From the NCBI GenBank assembly GCA_964539785.1, contig CAZIJQ010000039.1, positions 1-23,716 of the forward strand: a stretch of 23,716 nucleotides of DNA, given 5' to 3'. This DNA comes from JABMPO01 sp964539785. GTDB taxonomy: Bacteria > Fidelibacterota > Marinisomatia > Marinisomatales > TCS56. Positions 1 through 5,642 of the stretch are shown here, piece after piece; positions within the stretch are counted from its first letter, which is position 1; every line of letters starts with the position of its first letter. The translations under genes and the position numbers were made by a program. The notes beneath the pieces are model-generated. The model was not told the DNA's origin, made no database searches, and saw only the letters and a program-made list of their open reading frames with translations.

Positions 1-401
1 AGTTTTCGATACCCTTCCGGTTCATATACTCGGGTGCCGAACAGGAATAGATTATTGCGCTGCTGGGAGTTCCAAAGATGTTCCACGGCCGATTCGGCCA
101 GTGTGCGGGATTTCAGAATTTCCATTTCGTTATTGAGCAGATTCATCTCACTGTCAAAACCAAGATCGAATACCGCCATGGATTGGCTGGGTTCCTCCAC
201 CATGATCATGGCTGTGGATTCGTATACGGGAATCGTCAGCAGTGTATTGATAACCGATAGAAATAATACAACAAATGTAGAAATCGATATGATCTTAACA
301 TTGCGCCGCAGGATGTAATAGATATCCTTGAGCGACAATTCGGCTTCTTCGAATGCTGGTTGGGGTTGGGGCAGGCTGGGGGGGGGTAATTGATTATTCA
401 T
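1..401 (-). CDS. Wzz-domain polysaccharide chain-length / Wzc-like tyrosine kinase, N-terminal part
   Basis: This partial gene runs off the left edge; 133 codons are visible from ATG at 401. It starts with a Pro-rich cytosolic tail, then a Wzz-type segment (LSLKDIYYILRRN, about residues 23-34) leading into a transmembrane helix (about 36-57). The periplasmic part follows, with an NNEMEILKSRTLAESAVE stretch typical of Wzz/GumC/Wzc proteins. Family members sit in the inner membrane and control polymer length during capsule or exopolysaccharide export. Many also carry a C-terminal BY-kinase domain, which would lie outside the window. Its place after an SLBB export protein and a CpsB-type phosphatase fits that role. 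No Shine-Dalgarno sequence is visible: the 7-bp repeat array ends only six bases before the start codon. Codons 6-8 form a run of nine C on the coding strand. Confidence 0.82.
   Translation of the reverse strand, partial: MNNQLPPPSLPQPQPAFEEAELSLKDIYYILRRNVKIISISTFVVLFLSVINTLLTIPVYESTAMIMVEEPSQSMAVFDLGFDSEMNLLNNEMEILKSRTLAESAVEHLWNSQQRNNLFLFGTRVYEPEGYRK
378..386 (-). repeat. Homopolymeric C9 tract (G9 on + strand) inside the Wzc-like gene
   Basis: Nine consecutive G on the plus strand encode Pro6-Pro8 of the Wzc-like protein, 15 bases after its start codon. A tract of this length near the 5' end of a surface-polysaccharide gene could slip and switch the gene on and off. It could equally be a sequencing or assembly weak point. 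Confidence 0.6.
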
Positions 402-407
402 AATAAA

Positions 408-498
408 GTGACAAGGGACGAGTGACAAGTGACAAGTGACGAAAAACCTGAAACTCGAAGCAAGTAACGAGTAACGAGGGACAAGTAACAAGTGAGGT
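408..498. repeat. Array of degenerate 7-bp repeats, consensus GTRACRA (left flank)
   Basis: On the plus strand the sequence reads in 7-base register across 13 units (91 bases). Five clear units lie at 408-442, for example GTGACAA and GTGACGA. Three decayed units follow at 443-463. Five more lie at 464-498, for example GTAACGA and GTAACAA, the last one diverged. The same heptamer recurs in inverted orientation at 869-903. The left edge is six bases upstream of the Wzc-like start codon. Confidence 0.8.
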
Positions 499-518
499 GC
501 ACTGCTATATTAGAATAT

Positions 519-875
519 TTAATTTTCATTAAGGTAACGTATTAATCCTTGAGTCAATCTTCTGATATCGGTAAGCAGGTTATTCAGGTCTTTAACTTTC
601 TCGAGATAGCCAATTCGATTAGCAATCTCTATTTGTGTTTCACATTCTGCCGCTGATCCAAGGGCAATATACAAAAATTGAATGAATTCCTTATTCGATT
701 TTCGTGCTGCACCTTCAGCTATGTTAGAAGGAATTGAAATTGCTGATCGACGTAACTGAGAAGTTAATCCATACATCTCACTCTGAGGGAAGCTTTTTGA
801 TACGCGATATATTTCAGTCACAAATACTATCGACTTCTTCCAGCAATCCAAATCTTTATGGGTCTTCTTTGTCAC
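519..875 (-). CDS. Four-helix-bundle protein, S23/IVP family
   Basis: This 118-aa protein is a full-length match in pattern to the S23 / 23S rRNA intervening-sequence family. It has an N-terminal KDLDCWKKSIVFVTEIYR helix, then YGLTSQLRRSAISIPSNIAEGA (about residues 35-56) and EFIQFLYIALGSAAECETQI (about 63-82), and ends in a helical C-terminus. Family members form pentameric helical bundles, and related Avd proteins act in diversity-generating retroelements; a nucleic-acid-binding role is assumed, not shown. The start is GTG at 875, the first three bases of the last unit of the right repeat array, with no Shine-Dalgarno sequence. It lies on the same strand as the export genes on either side but has no known role in polysaccharide export. 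Its repeats point to an inserted cassette. Confidence 0.88.
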   Translation of the reverse strand: MTKKTHKDLDCWKKSIVFVTEIYRVSKSFPQSEMYGLTSQLRRSAISIPSNIAEGAARKSNKEFIQFLYIALGSAAECETQIEIANRIGYLEKVKDLNNLLTDIRRLTQGLIRYLNEN

Positions 876-903
876 TCGTTACTCGTCTCTGGTTACTCGT
901 TAC
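869..903. repeat. Inverted array of 7-bp repeats (right flank), overlapping the S23/IVP start codon
   Basis: Read on the minus strand from 903 down to 869 there are exactly five heptamers: GTAACGA, GTAACCA, GAGACGA, then GTAACGA and GTGACAA. They match the left array at 408-498 in opposite orientation. The first three bases of the fifth unit (875-873) are the GTG start codon of the S23/IVP gene. The array begins five bases after the SLBB stop codon. Confidence 0.8.
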
Positions 904-908
904 CGCTC

Positions 909-1430
909 TCAATTCCTGGCCGAATTGTATTGAATTAGATAGTAAAGATTAACAATACTTAAAAAAGTATTTACTAATCCCGTTTGTGAAAGTACATACG
1001 ACATTGCCTTTTGTTGAATAATAATAGTATCATTAGGCAGAATTTTGACAAATTCACTGCGATCGCCGGTTTTCAGGAAATTATCCATATTAATGTGGTA
1101 GATCAAATTCTCATCATCATCCGCAGTTTCACGAAACAGGGTAACGCTTTTAAAATTTGCCCCTCGCTTGGGTCCTCCGGTTACCGATAAAAGGGTAGCA
1201 AGGTCAATACCATCATAGACCAGATAACTACCGGGGCTGTTTACATGACCCCAAACGTTTACGTACATTCGGATAACACCAAATTCATCGGTGACATAGC
1301 GCTCACCACTGCGAGGAACCATGGCCCGCTGGGTGGACTGGGGAGAATAAGTCTGGGCCAAGGAAACACTGAGACCTAAAATGAACGGTAGTAGATAAAT
1401 TAATCTCTTAACTCTACGAGTCAAATGCAT
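909..1430 (-). CDS. SLBB-domain polysaccharide export protein (Wza-like, short form)
   Basis: This 173-aa protein starts with a signal peptide (MHLTRRVKRLIYLLPFILGL, cleavage likely after SLAQ). It then has an SLBB-type beta-grasp region at about residues 52-100 (VNVWGHVNSPGSYLVYDGID, ATLLSVTGGPKRGA), a basic/polar linker, and a C-terminal hydrophobic helix (about 145-168). SLBB domains form the periplasmic rings of outer-membrane polysaccharide exporters of the Wza type and may bind the chain. The protein is shorter than Wza and lacks a recognisable N-terminal Poly_export domain, so it may be an accessory ring protein. It lies between the CpsB-like phosphatase and the Wzc-like gene in one transcription direction, a usual capsule/EPS arrangement. 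Its stop codon is directly followed by the repeat-flanked cassette. Confidence 0.82.
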   Translation of the reverse strand: MHLTRRVKRLIYLLPFILGLSVSLAQTYSPQSTQRAMVPRSGERYVTDEFGVIRMYVNVWGHVNSPGSYLVYDGIDLATLLSVTGGPKRGANFKSVTLFRETADDDENLIYHINMDNFLKTGDRSEFVKILPNDTIIIQQKAMSYVLSQTGLVNTFLSIVNLYYLIQYNSARN

Positions 1431-1508
1431 ATATAGTTATCGCTCCAGTGGATTTTCATTATATATACGAAAATTAAGTCAATTACTGCTTGAATCCTAT
1501 TCTGAAAA

Positions 1509-1522
1509 ATGACGAGTGACTC
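1509..1522 (+). repeat. Isolated pair of GTRACRA-like heptamers
   Basis: ATGACGA followed directly by GTGACTC resembles the 7-bp units at 408-498 and in the same orientation, about 600 bp from the cassette's right array. Two units only, so chance is possible. Confidence 0.3.
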
Positions 1523-1572
1523 AACCTACATCCAGCAAGCGGGAACTTTGGTTGGCAGGCACTGACCAATGA

Positions 1573-1596
1573 CATATGAACTGTGACAGTTATATG
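1573..1596. promoter_or_regulatory. Dyad symmetry upstream of the SLBB gene
   Basis: CATATgAACTGT, one G, then ACAGTTATATG form a 24-base near-perfect palindrome with one bulged base. It lies in the 200-bp gap between the phosphatase and SLBB genes, about 140 bp upstream of the SLBB start, and has the size of an operator or a short RNA hairpin. No T-run follows on either strand, so an intrinsic terminator is unlikely. Function unknown. Confidence 0.35.
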
Positions 1597-1630
1597 TTCC
1601 GTGATAATCCAATAACCTGTCAGTAATACA

Positions 1631-2431
1631 TTAGGTATTATAAAAGATACGTTTTTTCACACGGGTCAGTAAAGAAGGTTCTTCTGTCGGATAAGAAATA
1701 TCCATCTCAGTATCAATCAGTTCACCATTCAATAATTTCTGTGAATTATTAACAATTTTGTCCACATCATCACCAATAATTTCGCGTGCTTTTTCCATAA
1801 CTTCCAAAAGACAAAAATTCCGGCGCTGGTCATCGTGGGCATCGGAACCGATCAGATGAATCAAGCCCTGTTTTAGCATATCTTTGGCAGCCTGCTGTGA
1901 GCCACTGCCCAAGGAACCGGTCAGACTACCACCGTCCATTTGGCTTACACATCCGGCTTGAATCAGGTCCCGCAAAACATTTAGATCACGCTGGATCGGC
2001 TTGCATCGTTCCGGGTGAGCAACAATCGGCGTGATCCCGGCCATCACCAGCTTAAAGAATATTTCACGGTAACCGTCCGGCAATTGATGAAACTGGAATT
2101 CCACCAGCATGTATTTACCCTGGCCAACCAGGGTCACCGGATCTTTAGCCAGTTCAATGAGATTTGGTAAATAAAATACTTCCGCCCCCGGATGCAACTT
2201 AATTGGAATTCCGGCTTGGTCTACTTCAGCCTGTAATTCAGCGATCCTAATTGTTAATTCTTCATTCTTAATTGAAAAATCACCCAGCTTAGGATGCTGG
2301 TAGTGGATTGTATTGACCACATCGGTGATACCCTGATCCGCCGCTGTCCGTAGCATATTCAGCGACATTTCCAACGATTTCGAGCCATCATCGGCAGCGG
2401 GCAGAACGTGGTTGTGGAAATCTACTAACAA
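1631..2431 (-). CDS. PHP-domain protein-tyrosine phosphatase, CpsB/YwqE type
   Basis: This 266-aa protein covers a complete PHP fold of the CpsB/YwqE kind, a metal-dependent phosphatase that dephosphorylates the BY-kinase of capsule/EPS export. Metal ligands are visible in order: DFHNH (H6, H8) with the following LPAADDG, H43 in TIHYQHP, E84 in GAEVFY, H139 in AHPERC, and D197/H199 in GSDAHD. The start must be TTG at 2431: an in-frame TAA lies directly upstream and the first metal-binding motif begins at residue 4. The ribosome-binding sequence is weak, so this gene may be translated at low level, or a frameshift may have cost an upstream ATG. Location two genes before the Wzc-like protein supports the kinase/phosphatase pairing. 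Confidence 0.88.
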   Translation of the reverse strand: MLVDFHNHVLPAADDGSKSLEMSLNMLRTAADQGITDVVNTIHYQHPKLGDFSIKNEELTIRIAELQAEVDQAGIPIKLHPGAEVFYLPNLIELAKDPVTLVGQGKYMLVEFQFHQLPDGYREIFFKLVMAGITPIVAHPERCKPIQRDLNVLRDLIQAGCVSQMDGGSLTGSLGSGSQQAAKDMLKQGLIHLIGSDAHDDQRRNFCLLEVMEKAREIIGDDVDKIVNNSQKLLNGELIDTEMDISYPTEEPSLLTRVKKRIFYNT

Positions 2432-2488
2432 TTACGGTACCATCACTATCGAATCTGCCAATGAATTACGGATTTTTTCCAAAATTAT

Positions 2489-2875
2489 TTATTGTTTTTC
2501 AAGCTGATTAAATACATTTTTCATTACAGCTAAATAGGCGGGGCATTTTTCATAAATATTCTTGGCCTGGACTTCGTTATAGGTATGCGCCAGTGTATTT
2601 CTGGATTCGATCATTTCAATAAAAATATCCTCTTTTTCAATTAGGGAAAGCGCAAAGGCTTCTTTAAACACCTGTCGCGGAGAAATAGTACGGATACCGT
2701 GGATTTCTTCCACATAGTTTTTCAGGGTTTTCCATAACAACTCATAGGTGAATTCAAATCGTTGAATAGAGGCATCCCGAACAATGGATGATTCCGGTTC
2801 AGTCAGTGCTTCCCCAAATTTGAATAATGCTTTTTCGAGATTTTCTAGGTATCGGTTATATCTATCAGATCTCAT
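2489..2875 (-). CDS. HEPN-family nucleotidyltransferase partner (HI0074 / HepT-like)
   Basis: This 128-aa all-helical protein belongs to the HI0074-like nucleotidyltransferase substrate-binding group of HEPN proteins. The hallmark is RNTLAHTY at residues 92-99, which fits RX4HXY exactly (R92, H97, Y99). In the studied HepT/MntA systems the Arg and His belong to an RNase active site, and the Tyr is the residue AMPylated by the partner MntA to switch it off. Its ATG overlaps the stop of the upstream nucleotidyltransferase gene by four bases (ATGA), so the two are very likely translationally coupled. Family members occur both as toxin-antitoxin modules and as poorly understood genes in polysaccharide loci; the context here fits either. 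Confidence 0.85.
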   Translation of the reverse strand: MRSDRYNRYLENLEKALFKFGEALTEPESSIVRDASIQRFEFTYELLWKTLKNYVEEIHGIRTISPRQVFKEAFALSLIEKEDIFIEMIESRNTLAHTYNEVQAKNIYEKCPAYLAVMKNVFNQLEKQ

Positions 2876-3168
2876 CCCTTTATTTCCTTGGTCTGTTTCA
2901 TTGCGACGGTTCGAAAATCTTCACTCACAACTGAAAAATCAACGAAATCTATTTTCAACAAAGTTGGTATTTCAGCGATTTTTTCTTTTATCGAAAACAT
3001 GTGTATGGCATCTAAAGGCCCATCTGATAAAATACCAATATCTATGTCTGATTTTTCGTGAAATAAATCTTTTGCGCGCGACCCAAATAAAAACAGGCGA
3101 TAATCACAGTCCACTTCTTTTTGAATGATTTTCTTGACCTTTTCAATAATCAATGGAACGTCAGTCAT
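2872..3168 (-). CDS. Minimal nucleotidyltransferase, MntA/HI0073-like
   Basis: This 98-aa protein is a minimal nucleotidyltransferase (MNT) with the core motif FGSRAK (G29, S30) followed by SDIDIGI (D41, D43). A further acidic strand, KIDFVDFS (D74, D77), can supply the third carboxylate, so the active site looks intact. In MntA/HepT modules such proteins AMPylate the HEPN toxin and thereby act as antitoxin. It is followed with a four-base overlap by the HEPN partner. The gene order, MNT then HEPN, occurs in many HI0073/HI0074-type pairs. Confidence 0.87.
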   Translation of the reverse strand: MTDVPLIIEKVKKIIQKEVDCDYRLFLFGSRAKDLFHEKSDIDIGILSDGPLDAIHMFSIKEKIAEIPTLLKIDFVDFSVVSEDFRTVAMKQTKEIKG

Positions 3169-3252
3169 TTAATTTCATTTTCCGTGTTACGTTCTACCTT
3201 CTACTGTATCCCTATTTCCACGTATTTAGGCGTTTTCTTATTCATCAACCAA

Positions 3253-3579
3253 TCACAACCCGGTATTCAGCATTTTCCAGGCTTCGCAGTCGATTTGCAG
3301 CAACATACGTTGGAGTTGATCAGTCTGATCGGGCTTTTCAAGGTATGCCTGTGCCAGGACCGAGCGGGTACGGGTTAATTCGCCTAATTTTTTCTGCCAG
3401 CGCTTATCAGTATACATATAGTCCATTACTTCCAAGGCGCGCTCCAGCGAATTTTTATATTCCCTTTCATTGGTAAGGTAATTTTGAGCTCGATTCAATT
3501 CGTTGCAAACCATAGATATCTGTTGAGCCCGTGTAAAATCAGTAACCCTTGATTGGAGAGTTTTATACCAAACAGTCAT
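3253..3579 (-). CDS. Hypothetical helical protein, 108 aa
   Basis: I do not recognise a family with confidence. The protein is predicted to be almost entirely alpha-helical, rich in Leu, Arg and Glu, with helices around residues 14-50 (ISMVCNELNRAQNYLTNERE, then YKNSLERALEVMDYM) and 55-105 (WQKKLGELTRTRSVLAQAYL). It has no signal peptide and no membrane segment. It lies between the AbiEii-like toxin and the MNT/HEPN pair on the same strand, with gaps of 43 and 84 bases. A cytosolic accessory helical bundle for one of the neighbouring nucleotidyltransferases is possible, but nothing in the sequence shows it. The start codon has no clear Shine-Dalgarno sequence. Confidence 0.6.
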   Translation of the reverse strand: MTVWYKTLQSRVTDFTRAQQISMVCNELNRAQNYLTNEREYKNSLERALEVMDYMYTDKRWQKKLGELTRTRSVLAQAYLEKPDQTDQLQRMLLQIDCEAWKMLNTGL

Positions 3580-3622
3580 TTAGATCGGGATGAAAATATT
3601 TTTGCATGTCGAGGTTCATTTC

Positions 3623-4327
3623 TCACACTAATGAATTGTCGCGTCCGTAGAATATATCATCAGCAATAACGTTAACATCTGTTTTAAACTCTGCTTCATC
3701 AGGCGGGTTAACCCACTTAACTGCCTGAATATATTTTACCGGAAAAGACCTGAGAATTTCATAGACTGTTTCCGGTTCCGCGCCGGCCTCTTTTGCTTTT
3801 GCAGCAGCCATGATTTCCTGCCAATTAAAATTATATTTCTTTGCTATTGCCCAAATATCGACGACATCCTTGGGTTCTGATCTAAATAAAGCAGTTAGTT
3901 TATTGGCTAATATATTTTGCCAATTATCCAGCCGTCCCAGCTTCGGATCATCTTCAAGTTCACCAAATTGACCGGCTACATCATTAACGAGATCAATCCT
4001 CAGCTCCACTTCAATATCAGACGAATCAGCTACGATTAACTGAGTATAGTCCTTTCCGCGACGGATACTTTTGCGATCCAGGTTAAATTTATTAGCACTT
4101 TCGTTGGCAATAAAACTCTCAAGTATAACATCTACATATTCTGAATATCCAGCAGCATCAATTACAAATAAATCCAAATCATCGGAATAACGGTGTTGCA
4201 GATAATACCGACTAAGTGCGGTACCACCGGTTAGAAAAAAGGGTGTGTTTAAATTGTTTATGCAGTGCAGAACCCCATCCTGTAAAGGATATAGGCTCCT
4301 TATGTAGAATTTTGTATAATCGTCCAT
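3623..4327 (-). CDS. AbiEii/AbiGii-type nucleotidyltransferase toxin
   Basis: This 234-aa protein has the AbiEii-family nucleotidyltransferase signature FLTGGTALSRYYL (G34, G35, T36) followed by RYSDDLDLF (S48, D49, D50, D52). A downstream acidic strand is at VELRIDLV, and LDNWQNILANKLTALFRSEPKDVVDIWAIAK follows as is common in the family. These proteins are toxins that block growth, often in phage defence, by nucleotidylating targets such as tRNA. The ATG at 4327 is supported by a GAGAG sequence six bases upstream and by the N-terminal stretch SLYPLQDGVL, which fits the family pattern. It starts inside the previous gene, overlapping it by 116 bases in another frame. Confidence 0.83.
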   Translation of the reverse strand: MDDYTKFYIRSLYPLQDGVLHCINNLNTPFFLTGGTALSRYYLQHRYSDDLDLFVIDAAGYSEYVDVILESFIANESANKFNLDRKSIRRGKDYTQLIVADSSDIEVELRIDLVNDVAGQFGELEDDPKLGRLDNWQNILANKLTALFRSEPKDVVDIWAIAKKYNFNWQEIMAAAKAKEAGAEPETVYEILRSFPVKYIQAVKWVNPPDEAEFKTDVNVIADDIFYGRDNSLV

Positions 4328-4589
4328 ATTTTGCTCTCAATTCTGAATTTCGAAGCTTAAGGATAATTCCCAAAGATAATTTATCCTTTATTCGCTTTTC
4401 TCCCAGCAAGTTAAGGAGCTCATACCAACTTAGTCTTTCTAGTAATCGTAGAAACAGCAGTTCGAAATTCCAATGATTTGCCCTATCGCTATTGCCAATC
4501 AAAACCTGATATACAGCCTCAGGCTCAATATTATAATCCCAAATAATCCGCTTAATTACTCTCTTTGATTCAGTTGATAATTTAGCCAT
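4212..4589 (-). CDS. Probable antitoxin-like partner of the AbiEii toxin
   Basis: This 125-aa cytosolic protein has an N-terminal pattern RIIWDYNIEPEAVYQVLIG and then FELLFLRLLERLSWYELLNLLG, a short helical family I associate with genes placed directly upstream of AbiEii-type toxins (DUF6922-like; recalled from pattern, not searched). The C-terminal stretch PISFTGWGSALHKQFKHTLF followed by SNRWYRT is also family-like, so the full length is probably real even though its last 116 bases overlap the toxin gene. Position and coupling suggest an antitoxin, but no DNA-binding domain such as that of AbiEi is visible, so a protein-binding (type II) action is more likely than the type IV scheme of AbiE. 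Confidence 0.65.
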   Translation of the reverse strand: MAKLSTESKRVIKRIIWDYNIEPEAVYQVLIGNSDRANHWNFELLFLRLLERLSWYELLNLLGEKRIKDKLSLGIILKLRNSELRAKYGRLYKILHKEPISFTGWGSALHKQFKHTLFSNRWYRT

Positions 4590-4615
4590 TATTTTTCATT
4601 GATAATTGCCCTTCC

Positions 4616-4631
4616 GGGCGTGGCTCCGCCC
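4616..4631. other. GC-rich hairpin upstream of the antitoxin gene
   Basis: GGGCG, six bases, then CGCCC can form a short stable stem 27-42 bases upstream of the antitoxin ATG. No T-run follows in the minus direction. It may be a leader hairpin or part of a dispersed repeat. Confidence 0.3.
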
Positions 4632-4683
4632 CCTCAGTCCCATTTTTTGAGCCTGAACAAGCTGGTAAAGGATAATTGAGCAG

Positions 4684-4711
4684 CCTAGGGCTACTTAACC
4701 GATGCCCTAGG
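4684..4711. other. 8-bp stem hairpin overlapping the regulator stop codon
   Basis: CCTAGGGC and GCCCTAGG, separated by 12 bases, form a perfect inverted repeat. The regulator's TAG stop (4707-4709) is inside one arm. There is no poly-U after it, so it may stabilise or process the transcript between the regulator and toxin genes; a true terminator is not supported. Confidence 0.45.
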
Positions 4712-5270
4712 GCAGAGAATTATTAGCGTTGACCTGTTTGTTATTTACCCAGATCGGTAAAGCATGCTCAATATCCAGTTGAGCCCAGAGACCTTTTAAC
4801 TCAGCCTGTTTTACCACCAGTGGTCGGATCTTGCGTGCGATGGCATTACCGGTCTTGTCAATCAAGCGCTGCAGAACATCCCGGTTGACCTGCCCCACCA
4901 ACACCAGATCAATCAGGCCGGAATCAACTCCCCGAGCGTAATCGCCCACAATATAGGCCGCTTCCAGCTGGCCCAACTGTGCTATTAAATCATCCACCAG
5001 ACGATCAATGCCAACATATTTCTTTACCACACTCTGGAGATCGGTAAATAGGGTATGTTCAATATTTGCCTTATACAGGATGGTTCGCCCGGCAGTCTCG
5101 GATACCAGTAGTTTGGCCTTTGTGAGACGGTTTAACTCTACGCGAATATTGTTGGTGGATTCACCGAACTCCTTGGCCAGTTCACGCAGGTAGGCTCTGG
5201 TTTCCGGATTCAAGAAGAATTTAAGCAGCAGTTTAAGGCGTGCTTTTGAGGTGATTAGAGAATCTAACAT
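4707..5270 (-). CDS. Winged-helix transcriptional regulator with degenerate nucleotidyltransferase domain
   Basis: This 187-aa protein carries an ArsR-like winged helix at about residues 8-75 (TSKARLKLLLKFFLNPETR, then YLRELAKEFGESTNNIRVEL as the recognition region). A nucleotidyltransferase-fold segment follows at about 100-170 (AAYIVGDYARGVDSGLIDLV). In place of the catalytic GS...DxD signature it has GDYA...LID, so transferase activity is unlikely and a ligand-sensing or structural role is more plausible. Proteins of this architecture are commonly encoded at the start of exopolysaccharide loci in Bacteroidota-related bacteria. Here it is the first gene of a minus-strand series that ends in EPS export genes. 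A dyad centred about 16 bases upstream of its start codon may be its own operator. Confidence 0.8.
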   Translation of the reverse strand: MLDSLITSKARLKLLLKFFLNPETRAYLRELAKEFGESTNNIRVELNRLTKAKLLVSETAGRTILYKANIEHTLFTDLQSVVKKYVGIDRLVDDLIAQLGQLEAAYIVGDYARGVDSGLIDLVLVGQVNRDVLQRLIDKTGNAIARKIRPLVVKQAELKGLWAQLDIEHALPIWVNNKQVNANNSLP

Positions 5271-5277
5271 AGATTAT

Positions 5278-5294
5278 GAGTAAATATATTACTC
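5278..5294. promoter_or_regulatory. Dyad immediately upstream of the regulator gene
   Basis: GAGTAA and TTACTC arms are perfectly inverted around ATATA, ending eight bases before the regulator's ATG. Size and position fit an autoregulatory operator of a winged-helix dimer. It also occupies the place where a ribosome-binding site would be. Confidence 0.5.
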
Positions 5295-5642
5295 AATACC
5301 GATAATAATCAAACAAAAAGTCTGCATTATTTTTAGCAAATCGCTCCCGGTCCTACCGCTCTTCTCTTTTCCCAACTATTTTCCGCCAGTTAAAATGTTA
5401 AACTTCTGTATCGATCTGAATTTCGCAATCAATATCCTTTTTATCAAATACAACCAGAGTGGGCACAGCTCTACCTACATTTCTGTATCAAGAAGCTTTA
5501 ATGAATAATCTGTCCCCGGATTACCAGCGATACCTTACCTCAAACTAGTTTTAGATCTACTGATTATGGTTACCTGTTTCAATCAAAATCAGCACGATAT
5601 TTTAACTTGCAATTGTCAATTAATAAATATTTAACAATTGGT

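Larger units (their letters stand above)
402..908 (-). mobile_element. Candidate S23/IVP cassette bounded by inverted 7-bp repeat arrays
   Basis: The interval from just after the SLBB stop codon (909) to just before the Wzc-like start codon (401) consists of one 118-aa S23/IVP gene plus two arrays of the same degenerate heptamer in opposite orientation (408-498 and 869-903). The export operon is therefore intact around a self-contained unit, which is what insertion into an intergenic gap would leave. Known relatives of the protein are encoded by intervening sequences inside 23S rRNA genes, which are also bounded by complementary ends. No transposase is encoded and no target-site duplication is clear. 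Mobility is an inference from layout. Confidence 0.45.

Noticed and set aside
34..318. Plus-strand open frame of 94 codons
   Set aside because: It lies opposite the Wzc-like coding sequence, which has clear family features on the minus strand.
408..498. Possible CRISPR or minisatellite array
   Set aside because: Units are 7 bases with no spacers and there is an inverted partner array, so it is not CRISPR. The two-sided layout around one gene is better explained as cassette ends.
734..952. Plus-strand open frame over the S23/IVP gene start and the repeat
   Set aside because: Low-complexity product made partly of the repeat array; the minus-strand S23/IVP protein is well supported.
1458..1482. 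Promoter for the SLBB gene (TTGACT and TATAAT on the minus strand)
   Set aside because: The two boxes are only 13 bases apart, too short for a normal sigma-70 promoter; kept as a remark only.
5398..5490. Small gene or pseudogene tail on the minus strand
   Set aside because: The protein-like stretch is only about 30 codons, broken upstream by stops and without a start; mentioned under the intergenic region but not called a gene.
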